This document shows, in pieces, positions 32,888 to 40,926 of a DNA stretch of 64,000 nucleotides (position 1 is the stretch's first letter; every line of letters starts with the position of its first letter). Location of the stretch: positions 4,278,001 to 4,342,000 of the forward strand of contig NZ_CP014015.2 of the NCBI RefSeq assembly GCF_001559075.2, read 5' to 3'. The notes under the pieces are model-generated. The model did no database searches and had not been told where the DNA came from. It saw only the letters and a program-made list of their open reading frames with translations. This DNA comes from Citrobacter amalonaticus. GTDB taxonomy: Bacteria > Pseudomonadota > Gammaproteobacteria > Enterobacterales > Enterobacteriaceae. Position numbers and translations under genes: made by a program.

Positions 32888-34619
32888 ATGTCTCAGATGT
32901 ATATACTCGAACAGTTGAGTGTTGCTCCAAACCGGCGGATTTGGACATTGGTTGACACCACTACTAACTTACCGCTTCTGTTTCCACTTCTCTTTCTCAT
33001 TGATCGCTTGTCTTTACGTTCCGAATCCACGCAGTCATCTACGCTACAGGCTCTAAAATTTTTTTATGAGTACTGGTATCAAAAACATGATGTTACTTTC
33101 TGTTTGAGTTTCCATCTGTCTGGATACAATCCTTCGATTGCAATTAGTGAGCTTGAAGCATTTCTTCATTATCTTGAATCAGGAAAGTTTGTGTTGCCTA
33201 CACTCGGACGTGCTGTAATTAGCAAGCACAATACAAATATTAATCATGTACATGCAGTCTGCCGTTTTATCAACTATCTAATCAATACTTACGTTTCTTC
33301 TCGTTATATGGATGGCACCCCAAAAGAGCTTTCTCGTTACGCTTTACAATTATCTAGGCGTTTGTCGGCCTATCGTTCGGATTTTCGACCCAGCAAGCAA
33401 AAGCATTCAAACAAACATTTTAATAGCCTTACAGAAGACATGGTCAGGAAATTTTATGAGATTATTAGACCAGAATCGTCTTCCAAGCCAAATCCTATTA
33501 ATCCCTTCCCTGCTGGAGAAATTCAATTCAGAAATTATTTAATCTGTCGTCTTCTTTTGAATTATGGTTTACGTGTAAGTGAGTTGCTTCTGTTAAAAAA
33601 AAACTCAATTAAACCTAACATCAAGGGCGTACAGTTCAGTATCATAGTGACGTCTGTAGATGATGATGTTAGAGATCCAAGAAAGAGGCTGCCGTCATTA
33701 AAAAACTCATGGGCGCATCGGGTTTTAGCGTTAGACATAAATGATTATAACCACTTTGGCTGCTGGTGACTTTCGAATCGATACTTGTAATACGGCTACA
33801 GGGTTAGTTCGTTATAGCGTTCTTTTACCTTATGCTAAACAAAGGTACGTAACTACTGATCGGTTGATTCTGGCGCTCCCGCCGGAAATCGGTACACTGG
33901 TTAACCATTATATAGATAAAGCAAGATTGTTACCTACCGATAAGATGTTTGATATGGGGGCATCAGCACCTAAGTTTGTATCTCAGTCTATTAGACAAAC
34001 CATTCTAAACTTCAGCCCACCTGATTATCAAGCTGCCGTTGCTCGCGGAGAAGCAGCCCCCCCATCAATCACACCAACTGATTTACGCCACAACGTTGGT
34101 CATTCACTGGCTATGCAAGGAGTAAGTGCCGAAGAGATTGCTCACATTCTTGGTCATTCATCCTTAGTTGTAGCAAAGCATTACATCTTGGCAACACCGG
34201 CCTTGGCCTTGATCCGCGCTAAAGCACTAGGTTCTAACCCCGTGTGGCAAAACATGGTGGCTATGATGATGACTGGGAAGTTGGTCCCTTCAAAAGAATG
34301 GCAAGGTCGACGAGTAGTTGGCATGGTTGGTGATCGATTACATTATGAGATTGGTGGTTGTGCGAGACCCGATGACGAATGCCCATTCTGTGAAGTCCGT
34401 TGCTGCTATGGTTGCTTATATTACCGCCCTTTCCTTGATGGCCAACACCAGGATGTACTAGATAGCATCTTGAAAGAAGTCGATGAGCTGATAGCTGTGT
34501 CAGATAGTGTGGGCAATGCTCACAATCCACTAATTTCTATCCACGAGACGACGCAAATAGAAATCAAGTCAGTGATTGCCCGTTGTCATTTGCATAACGT
34601 CAGAGGTTGTGGGAAATGA
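32888..34619 (+). pseudogene. gmtY: gmtY-like tyrosine recombinase, split by a frameshift
   Basis: Two overlapping frames (32888-33769 and 33741-34619) encode the halves of one tyrosine recombinase. The first half has a core-binding-like N-terminal domain (FFYEYWYQKHDV) and the catalytic-domain Arg in NYGLRVSELLLLK near residue 226. The second half has TDLRHNVGHS, ILGHSS and the tyrosine in AKHYI, then a Cys-rich tail (CARPDDECPFCEVRCCYGC). The plus-one shift must occur between 33741 and 33768, because the second frame is closed by stops just upstream. Its stop overlaps gmtZ (ATGA). Product names follow the gamma-mobile-trio family by architecture and order. No homology search was run, and a sequencing error could also explain the break. 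Confidence 0.7.
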
Positions 34620-36979
34620 AAAAAAATATAGAGAATTTTGATACTTTTATCGTAGAACAGAAAGCTTGGTTCGAAGAGAATCTGGCAGCTGATTTTGCAG
34701 AATCATGGGATAGCCTTGTCTGGATATGTGGGAAAAAAGGTTCCGGCTGGTTACGAGGCAATGGTGTTAATGTATTGCGATTTGATGAGATTAACCGGCT
34801 AAAAGGAATCGATGAACACTATACTGTATCCGATACTTATCAGTTGTTTATGAAAGCCATGCTGGTACTCGTCTATCGAGGCAGAAATCGCAGCATTTCC
34901 CCTGCGGTTGCTATTGCAACTCTGATTATTTTGAAACGCTGGTACTGTGCGCTGATTAAATCGACTGGGCAGACTCATCCCATCTATCTGGCTACAGATG
35001 TTGTACGTAGTGCGATGGATACTATGAGTGCAGCATCCAAGCCAGGTGATCCTAACATAGCCAACTACAAGGGGCGTTGCGTTAAGATTCAAAAATTAGT
35101 AAATCATCATGCTTTCACATTGGTAACTCTACATTATGTGTCCGACGAAAATTACACTAACCGGACCAATTTGACCCAGAAAGCCCGGGAAACAGTAGCC
35201 CTCAAACACCAGGACAGGCTCGATGATACAGTCACTGATGGTGAAGGTGCACTTATTACAATTCGAGGATTCCTCAATATCGTGTCACTTATCCAGCGTG
35301 TAGAAAACGGCACTGAAAAGATAGCGCTCAATTGCCTTCTGCTACTCATCATCACGGGGTTTCGGTCCGTTGAAGCATTCAACCTCAGGCTGGATGCGTT
35401 GGTAAAACGAAAGATAGATGATGCTGATATCAGCAGACGTCTACGCGATAAAGGGTTGCCGGATTATTTTCTTGGCATTCGCTATGTTGGTGTCAAGGGA
35501 GCTGGTGATCGAACACATTGGGTCGAACCCTTAGCTGTTCCTTTAGTTGAAAACATATTCAAATCGGTTAAGTCACTAACATGTGAGTTACGAAAGCATC
35601 TCACAAACTTACGTTTAAAAGGATTTGCTGATTATTTACCAGAGGCGATCAGTGATATTGCAGGTGAACTTGTTGAACTGGATGATATTGTAGAACACAT
35701 AGCCCAATCCTCATCAGTGCTTCGGGGGCGTTCCGGATTACGTGATAAAGCATCAAAAGCGTTAGCGAAACGAGGCTGTATTCCGACTGAAGTCATTCTC
35801 CTTCCGGGTAATGAAAAAAGGAAATATTATTTAAAATCAGACCTTAGCCTGTACCTTAAAAATGAATTTGGTGATAGTAGCGCAAATACTCCCTGCACTC
35901 ACGCCTGGGTAGAAAACGGCAAAAGATTTGAGATTATGTATGAGGATTTATTGTTCCTTTATCCCAAAGGGTCTATGACGTTAAAGAGAGCATTGGGACT
36001 AAAAGCAACACCGCTACCACTGAGTAATGCTGGCATAAACAAGTTTCTCGGTAACTTTGATGGCTATGCTTCGGTCTTCAGTAAATACAGACTTCTCGAA
36101 GATGACGGTCGCCCTACCCAGCTTCGTACTCATATTCCTCGTCACAATATAAACACTTTTCTCGCTATTGCTGAAATTTCAGACCACTTACAAGCCATGT
36201 TGATGGGGCGTGTTGATATTACTCAAAATAAGCATTACCAGCATTTGGCTCTTAAGGAACGCCGTAAGACTGCTTCTCTTATTCCGTTAGTTCCGATCGT
36301 ACAGGAGCAGACAACACTAACTGCTATTGACGCTCATACACCGCTCGATACGGTAAAACAAAGTGGTATGATGGTGTTTAGCAGCACGAAGAATCTGGAA
36401 ACCAACATAAAGATGAACCTGCATTCCTTCGATAATCGTGACGATGTTGCAGGATTCATTGAAGCGTCGTTAGACGATGGATTATTCGAAGACATAGCCG
36501 CTGCGTTCGAGGATATCAGTAAAAATGAAGGGCCATCGCAAGCGTCTGAAATGGTGCAAAGACACGCGGTACTGCTTCCCTTGAAATTGGGATCCTGCAT
36601 GAGAGACGTAAATTTGTGGGGATGTCCTTATCGAATGAAATGCCAGGCATTGAAGCCCTGTGAGCATTTCACTTTAACAGGTCGTATTGATGAATACTCC
36701 ACTGTTCAAGTCAAAGGTCGGGCATTAAACGAGGCTACGTTTGCTTTTGAACAGTATACCGCGGCCCTTCCGGGCAACCAGCTAATGCAAGGCAATATCG
36801 AAGAAAATCTAGCACAACTAGGTGCCTTAACTAAGCAATTACGCAATCGCTCAAACTCCCTGCAAGTAATCCCTTCACAGGTGGTCCTATCCGGAGAGAT
36901 AAAAGTAGAAGGTGAAATTCGTACTCTGGCTCAACTATTTGCCCTCGAGTACCAAAAAATCAAACAAGGAGACGACTGA
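34616..36979 (+). CDS. gmtZ: gmtZ-like large tyrosine recombinase
   Basis: A 787-residue protein with tyrosine-recombinase signatures: the first Arg in ITGFRSVEAFNLR near residue 249, HIPRHNINTF near 505 and the nucleophile tyrosine in QNKHYQHL near 537. About 250 further residues include a Cys-cluster (GSCMRDVNLWGCPYRMKCQALKPCEHF) and a coiled C-terminus. Size, order and overlap between a smaller recombinase and a 149-residue partner fit the gamma-mobile-trio integrase GmtZ. ATG 34616 overlaps the gmtY stop as ATGA, and its stop overlaps gmtX as TGATG. It is intact, so the element might be mobilised if GmtY were supplied in trans. Confidence 0.75.
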   Translation: MKKNIENFDTFIVEQKAWFEENLAADFAESWDSLVWICGKKGSGWLRGNGVNVLRFDEINRLKGIDEHYTVSDTYQLFMKAMLVLVYRGRNRSISPAVAIATLIILKRWYCALIKSTGQTHPIYLATDVVRSAMDTMSAASKPGDPNIANYKGRCVKIQKLVNHHAFTLVTLHYVSDENYTNRTNLTQKARETVALKHQDRLDDTVTDGEGALITIRGFLNIVSLIQRVENGTEKIALNCLLLLIITGFRSVEAFNLRLDALVKRKIDDADISRRLRDKGLPDYFLGIRYVGVKGAGDRTHWVEPLAVPLVENIFKSVKSLTCELRKHLTNLRLKGFADYLPEAISDIAGELVELDDIVEHIAQSSSVLRGRSGLRDKASKALAKRGCIPTEVILLPGNEKRKYYLKSDLSLYLKNEFGDSSANTPCTHAWVENGKRFEIMYEDLLFLYPKGSMTLKRALGLKATPLPLSNAGINKFLGNFDGYASVFSKYRLLEDDGRPTQLRTHIPRHNINTFLAIAEISDHLQAMLMGRVDITQNKHYQHLALKERRKTASLIPLVPIVQEQTTLTAIDAHTPLDTVKQSGMMVFSSTKNLETNIKMNLHSFDNRDDVAGFIEASLDDGLFEDIAAAFEDISKNEGPSQASEMVQRHAVLLPLKLGSCMRDVNLWGCPYRMKCQALKPCEHFTLTGRIDEYSTVQVKGRALNEATFAFEQYTAALPGNQLMQGNIEENLAQLGALTKQLRNRSNSLQVIPSQVVLSGEIKVEGEIRTLAQLFALEYQKIKQGDD

Positions 36980-37428
36980 TGCGGGGTAAAGAATTGGATA
37001 CTCAGATTGAACATGAGCTCCAGCTGATGTTGATTGAAGGGTTTGATAAATCGCCAATTTCAGCTAAAAGTTTACACGCCAGACTTAAATCAAAAGGCAT
37101 CATCAATGGCGGCTTAAGTACATTAAGTAGCATTGAACGAAAACGTCTTATTGCAGCCTATGTCGATCAACAACTAACTCCCCTAAATCTTCGCCCCAAA
37201 GAAAAGCAGCAGTATGTGAATCGTAAAACTCGTCAGGCTTTGCTTGGTCGTAATCAGCAGCTTCAGGAAGAGAACAAAGAGCTGCGCGAACAGCTAGCAC
37301 AGAATACCTTGTCATTAATTGAAATTGTCAAAGCGGTAAAAATCAATACGGTTATACCGGTAGAAAGCCTTCTTGCTCCGCACTTGATTATGGAGCTACA
37401 CGAAAGGAAAAAAAACAATGATAGGTAA
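36979..37428 (+). CDS. gmtX: gmtX-like small partner protein
   Basis: A 149-residue basic protein with an N-terminal helical domain (SAKSLHARLKSKGIINGGLSTLSSIERKRLIAAY), a strong coiled coil (RNQQLQEENKELREQLAQNTLSLIE) and a lysine-rich end. This profile and its translational coupling to the large recombinase match GmtX of the gamma-mobile trio. It probably binds DNA or the recombinases as an accessory factor, because similar small coiled-coil proteins accompany other recombinase trios. It is convergent with the DUF2384 gene, 23 bases apart. Confidence 0.7.
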   Translation: MRGKELDTQIEHELQLMLIEGFDKSPISAKSLHARLKSKGIINGGLSTLSSIERKRLIAAYVDQQLTPLNLRPKEKQQYVNRKTRQALLGRNQQLQEENKELREQLAQNTLSLIEIVKAVKINTVIPVESLLAPHLIMELHERKKNNDR

Positions 37429-37451
37429 AATGCTATATTTGCACAACAAAG

Positions 37452-37646
37452 TCATGAATAAACGCCTTGCTCTATTCGAAAAATTAGCATGGCAACTTTC
37501 AATGCCCCCTCTTCAGAGTCCATTATCTCATAGGGTGTCTTCCACTGTAATGCTCTGTTTGGTTCATTGCACCAATTTAATGCCGCACTTTCGTTACCTT
37601 CAAAAAGTTCAGTAGCCTTTTGTATAACATCATTTTTTGTCAGCAT
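37452..37646 (-). CDS. DUF2384 (MbcA/ParS/Xre antitoxin C-terminal domain) protein
   Basis: A 64-residue protein consisting of the toxin-binding DUF2384 domain alone: NRALQWKTPYEIMDSEEGALKVAMLIFRIEQGVYS closely follows the family pattern. In known systems this domain sits behind a helix-turn-helix in one polypeptide and blocks a RES-domain NAD-degrading toxin. Here no RES toxin is adjacent and the DNA-binding part is a separate upstream gene that overlaps it by 17 bases, so it looks like an orphan or a split antitoxin. The two are certainly co-transcribed. Confidence 0.75.
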   Translation of the reverse strand: MLTKNDVIQKATELFEGNESAALNWCNEPNRALQWKTPYEIMDSEEGALKVAMLIFRIEQGVYS

Positions 37647-37962
37647 ATGTTACACCTGAGGATGTTTTGAGTGTTTCGATAAGGTTACTTCGCTCTTCCT
37701 CTGTCATTCGGGAGATGAGTAACGCAAGTTCTGCTGTTGTTTGATCATCACAAAAAAAATAGTTCAACGGCACGTTTAACTCTGCCGCCATACGTCGAAG
37801 CGTATCAATATCGGGGACATGACGTCCTTTCTCATAATGATTCATACGACTGCTAGCCGATGCGGGATCAAAACCAACATGGAGACCCAGAGTGCGCTGT
37901 GATAATCCCGCCCTGCATCTCGCTTCCTTAAGCCGTTCTGGTATCGGATTTTTTTCAGACAC
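37630..37962 (-). CDS. Xre-family transcriptional regulator
   Basis: A 110-residue protein with a helix-turn-helix (AGLSQRTLGLHVGFDPASASSRMNHYEKGRHVPDIDTLRRMAAEL) and an acidic C-terminus (LLISRMTEEERSNLIETL). It starts at GTG 37962; no in-frame ATG exists upstream. It overlaps the DUF2384 gene by 17 bases. Two identical half-site palindromes lie in the divergent intergenic region, one overlapping the promoter of this gene and one that of the opposite gene, so it is likely an autorepressor that also controls 38061. Its location next to the gmt trio suggests that it regulates the accessory block or monitors invasion. Confidence 0.85.
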   Translation of the reverse strand: MSEKNPIPERLKEARCRAGLSQRTLGLHVGFDPASASSRMNHYEKGRHVPDIDTLRRMAAELNVPLNYFFCDDQTTAELALLISRMTEEERSNLIETLKTSSGVTYADKK

Positions 37963-37988
37963 TGATTCATCTTCATTAGCCTCGAGTG

Positions 37989-38037
37989 CTTAGATTGTCT
38001 AAGTATCTGTCATTGTTGTATACTTAGCAATCCTAAG
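37989..38037. promoter_or_regulatory. Divergent promoters with two CTTAG-N5-CTAAG operators
   Basis: Operator 1 is 37989-38003 and operator 2 is 38023-38037, both CTTAG-N5-CTAAG, centres 34 bases apart. The rightward promoter has -35 TTGTCT (37995-38000) and -10 TATACT (38019-38024), 18-base spacer. The leftward promoter has -35 TTGCTA (38030-38025) and -10 GATACT (38007-38002), 17-base spacer. Each operator covers the -35 of one promoter and the -10 or start region of the other. Confidence 0.7.
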
Positions 38038-38060
38038 CTAACTAACTTGTTTTAACTGCT

Positions 38061-38621
38061 ATGAGTAGTCGAATAATCAACCCTGAATCGTACATATTTT
38101 CTGCAATTAACTATATTAACAGTAGTAATTTCACCAGTACTGATATAGCTAAAATACTCGTTAAGCGTTTTAATCTACCAAAGACTTATTTTAAAGCGAA
38201 GGCATTTTCCTATAGTCAGTTACAAATTCTTGTGAAGCGTGGGCTCTTAACGAAGACTCGACAGAAAGGTATTTATCAGAATTTATATTCTGAAACAACT
38301 GCATTTCAGACCGCAATAACTAGTGTTGAATTAATTGACCTTTCAATTAGTTTATCAAATATCGCTATTTTTCCTGATGAGATAAAAATCAATAGTGACA
38401 TAAGGTCAATATTAAAAGAGATGATTAATAAATATACTAATGAGCTCGAGAAGATTTCAGGGGCAAAAGAGATATATGATGAGCTATGCATTAACGTACC
38501 AGCTCGGGAACAAGAATTCAAAAAACTTTCATCTGAGCAAGAAAGAAGATACATTAGAGTCAATGAAAAAATAAACACGCTAATGAATATTGTAGATGAA
38601 CCATCTTTTTTATATAATTAA
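38061..38621 (+). CDS. Protein of unknown function under Xre control
   Basis: A 186-residue AT-rich gene divergent from the Xre regulator. The N-terminal ~90 residues look like a winged-helix or HTH-type domain (SSNFTSTDIAKILVKRFNLPKTYFKAKAFSYSQLQILVKRGLLTKT). The rest is acidic and coiled-coil prone (EMINKYTNELEKISGAKEIYDELC, EQERRYIRVNEKINTL). I do not recognise the family. A clear promoter with overlapping Xre operators lies upstream; no Shine-Dalgarno is evident and the leader is only about 30 bases. It could be the toxin or effector partner that the orphan DUF2384/Xre pair lacks, which is inference. Confidence 0.65.
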   Translation: MSSRIINPESYIFSAINYINSSNFTSTDIAKILVKRFNLPKTYFKAKAFSYSQLQILVKRGLLTKTRQKGIYQNLYSETTAFQTAITSVELIDLSISLSNIAIFPDEIKINSDIRSILKEMINKYTNELEKISGAKEIYDELCINVPAREQEFKKLSSEQERRYIRVNEKINTLMNIVDEPSFLYN

Positions 38622-38667
38622 AGATGGTTCATAGTGGTTAATAATCAACCTTCCGGCGGCAAAGCAA

Positions 38668-38850
38668 ATGAAGTCTAAGATCGTTTTATTAGATTGTATT
38701 AAAAGACAACTTGCTGATAAGTGTAATGAGGTCACTGAAGAACATGAACTTCAAACTTGTGATGTGGATGAGATACATCAGTGGATTATTGAATTAAATG
38801 ATCTTATAGAAATTCAAGGAATTCTTTCTGATGATTATAAATCCTTTTAA
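38668..38850 (+). CDS. Small acidic protein of unknown function (60 aa)
   Basis: A 60-residue frame, rich in Glu and Asp, starting at ATG 38668 about 45 bases after the preceding gene in the same direction. The predicted helices (CIKRQLADKCNEVTEEHELQTCDVDEIHQWIIELNDLIEIQ) look like a helical bundle or an inhibitor/antitoxin-sized protein. There is no recognisable Shine-Dalgarno. The composition is consistent with coding. It is probably in the same transcript as the gene at 38061. Confidence 0.45.
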   Translation: MKSKIVLLDCIKRQLADKCNEVTEEHELQTCDVDEIHQWIIELNDLIEIQGILSDDYKSF

Positions 38851-39040
38851 ATATCAGAAAATTAAATTACTCCCAACTTTTAGCCAAAGTGAACAGTGTA
38901 TTTCTCATTCTCTTCTCGGTCATCGTCGTCCGTCCCCGTTATTATGGTATGTCGGCCCCCTCGACGGCATTTCGAGGCTATACCCCGCAGAACATGGCGA
39001 GGGTGGCCGGTAAGTCGAATATCCATAGGTCTCTCGCGAA

Positions 39041-39364
39041 TAAAACGTTCTGGAAAAGCCATCTCACGGGGATGGCTCGTACCGTTCCATGCGACTGGTT
39101 CAGGTCCGAAGCCAGTACGCCGTTATACTGGCACTTGCAGGCGAATATGAGCAGGCAGAAGCGGAGATGTGTCGGCTAGCCCCTTTTTTTGAAGGGTTAA
39201 CAGGTGAGCAGCGACAGGAGGTTGAAAATCAGTCGAACTACATCGCGCAGCTTGCTTACAAGGCGGCTAAATCCGAAGTAACGCGATTTTTCGGGGCGGT
39301 AGGCAGAAATGAACCTTGTCCCTGCGGGTCGGGAGTAAAGTATAAAAAATGTCATGGAGCCTGA
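39041..39364 (+). pseudogene. 3' fragment of a SEC-C motif protein
   Basis: The frame is open from a stop near 39041 and reads KPSHGDGSYRSMRLVQVRSQYAVILALAGEYEQAEAEMCRLAPFF before a terminal SEC-C zinc motif GRNEPCPCGSGVKYKKCHG. The SEC-C tail normally ends longer proteins such as SecA or TPR proteins. Neither a convincing start codon nor a Shine-Dalgarno is present and the codons upstream are out of frame, so this looks like the truncated end of a larger gene. An ATG at 39089 would give a 91-residue protein if still expressed. Confidence 0.55.
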
Positions 39365-39512
39365 GTGCTGGCTTCGCTATGCTGGACGCGGCTGGGGGGT
39401 AAGTCCATGGGAGCCATATCAGGATGCTGTCCACATCGTGCAACCGAGTGCTTTTTCTTGGTATTGCCGTTGACTCTCTTAAAGCACATCGTCGTGCGTG
39501 GTAGCAGTATAT

Positions 39513-39530
39513 GGCCTGCGAAAGCAGGCC
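39513..39530 (+). terminator. Tight GNRA hairpin
   Basis: A perfect 7-base stem GGCCTGC/GCAGGCC with a GAAA tetraloop. It lies between the SEC-C fragment and the convergent AlbA_2 gene, in a 284-base stretch (39365-39648) where I see no gene. It has no T run, so terminator function is uncertain. Confidence 0.35.
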
Positions 39531-39648
39531 AAATTCACCCAAGAGGGAGAAAATACGCGAGTGCGCACTAAAACACGCTATCGTAGCGCTGACATTTAGT
39601 TGCAACGTCAAAAATGAACAACTCCCAGGCAGGGTTACTGGCTTCGGC

Positions 39649-40791
39649 TCAACGCATATGGTTAAAAACCCACCAGGAAAATTGTCTCTCTGCTTCCATT
39701 CTTAGTTCTGGGTCAGTTTTCATCGATGCTGTACCAGGCATACCATCCGGACAAAAATCAGCAAGCTGACTTTGAATAAACTTTAGCTTTTCTTCTTTTT
39801 CCCCTGCGTTCTCAAACACCATGAATGGCAGCTCGATAATCGGCGGTTTGGTTTGGGTGGTTAACGGCATGGTTATGCCTGAATTACGGCCAGGCAGTGA
39901 GTGTAATTCTCTGATATGACTCAACAGATTGTAGGGTAAGGTGTTTTTTACGAAGTAAAAAACGTCTGCATAATAATCAGTTACGAATCCATCCCTTTTT
40001 CCTGGATAAGCCAGTGTATCCATCTCTGGAAAGGGAAACTGTAAACCCTCATTTCTGTAATGTACGATTGGCACTCGTTCAAGTACACGCCCACGGTATT
40101 TGAGGATGTATTCATAGTGACAAGGTTGCTCAATGCTAATCGTTGACCACCAGTGTTGTCCTCCTATATCTTTTTCTGTGTCGCCAATATGAATGGCATA
40201 ATCCGGGTCCAACCGATAATAGGCCTCACTGATACCGTCATATTCCCAATTGTCGTAATCCAGAAGCAGTCTGACTATGCGGTCAGCGGGTGCCAGGTCC
40301 AGGTTAAAGCGCTCTCTCCACATTGCCATGACATCTCCAGGGCTGGCACAGCTAGTTACGGGCGTATTGGCATCTTGTTGCCGGGTGTAAACGACACCGG
40401 CTCTGACAGTTTTTCCCTCTTTTATATAGTCCTGGGTCAGATAGTAGGGTTTAATTCTGACGTTACGAATTTGTAGAATAGCCAGCACCTTATGCTGGAG
40501 TGTGATGTGGTGCAGCTGAATATCCGGACAATGGTGCTCTGCAAAACTGACTTTTCTTAACAGATCGATTAAATTTGCCTGGTTAAGTTGCTTACCATCT
40601 TCCTGCACGCCGGTAATCACCCCTTCATCATTCACGCCAAAAATCAGATACCGGTCACCGTCATGCAGGACGTTTGCCATGCAGAGGATATCGTGAACAA
40701 GGGCTGCATTGTTTTGGTGGTAGGTTTGTTTAAAGTCCCACCATGGCCCTTCCTTGCCACTGGCAATCAGTTTTTCGATGGTTTCGTTCAT
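39649..40791 (-). CDS. AlbA_2 (Schlafen-type) DNA-binding domain protein
   Basis: A 380-residue protein whose N-terminal ~130 residues match the AlbA_2/Schlafen domain: WWDFKQTYHQNNAALVHDILCMANVLHDGDRYLIFGVNDEGVITGV. Such domains are usual in putative transcriptional regulators and antiphage effectors, where they bind or cut nucleic acid. The C-terminal half has no recognised domain but is strand-rich and soluble. It follows the nuclease-STAND gene in the same direction, 136 bases after that gene's stop, with its own GAGGGGA Shine-Dalgarno. The pair probably forms one defence operon. Confidence 0.8.
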   Translation of the reverse strand: MNETIEKLIASGKEGPWWDFKQTYHQNNAALVHDILCMANVLHDGDRYLIFGVNDEGVITGVQEDGKQLNQANLIDLLRKVSFAEHHCPDIQLHHITLQHKVLAILQIRNVRIKPYYLTQDYIKEGKTVRAGVVYTRQQDANTPVTSCASPGDVMAMWRERFNLDLAPADRIVRLLLDYDNWEYDGISEAYYRLDPDYAIHIGDTEKDIGGQHWWSTISIEQPCHYEYILKYRGRVLERVPIVHYRNEGLQFPFPEMDTLAYPGKRDGFVTDYYADVFYFVKNTLPYNLLSHIRELHSLPGRNSGITMPLTTQTKPPIIELPFMVFENAGEKEEKLKFIQSQLADFCPDGMPGTASMKTDPELRMEAERQFSWWVFNHMR

Positions 40792-40926
40792 AGTCCCCTC
40801 TATCCGATATGGCGTGCGTTTGCTTGTACCAAGTATTCCTTCAGTCTACTTAAATTGGTAGTGCGAAATGGCTCTTCTGGCATTCGATGCCAAGGCAGCC
40901 AGTTGATTACTTAATAAGTATCGTTG

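Noticed and set aside
33595..33603. Run of nine A in gmtY as a programmed slippage site
   Set aside because: After slippage the needed frame hits a stop at 33645 and more before 33741, so it cannot link the two halves.
37418..37615. Plus-strand 65-residue frame after gmtX
   Set aside because: It is antisense to the DUF2384 gene, which has clear family motifs and co-transcription with Xre.
38831..39179. Overlapping frames on both strands before the SEC-C fragment
   Set aside because: None has a ribosome-binding site or recognisable domain; they disagree with each other and look like decayed DNA.
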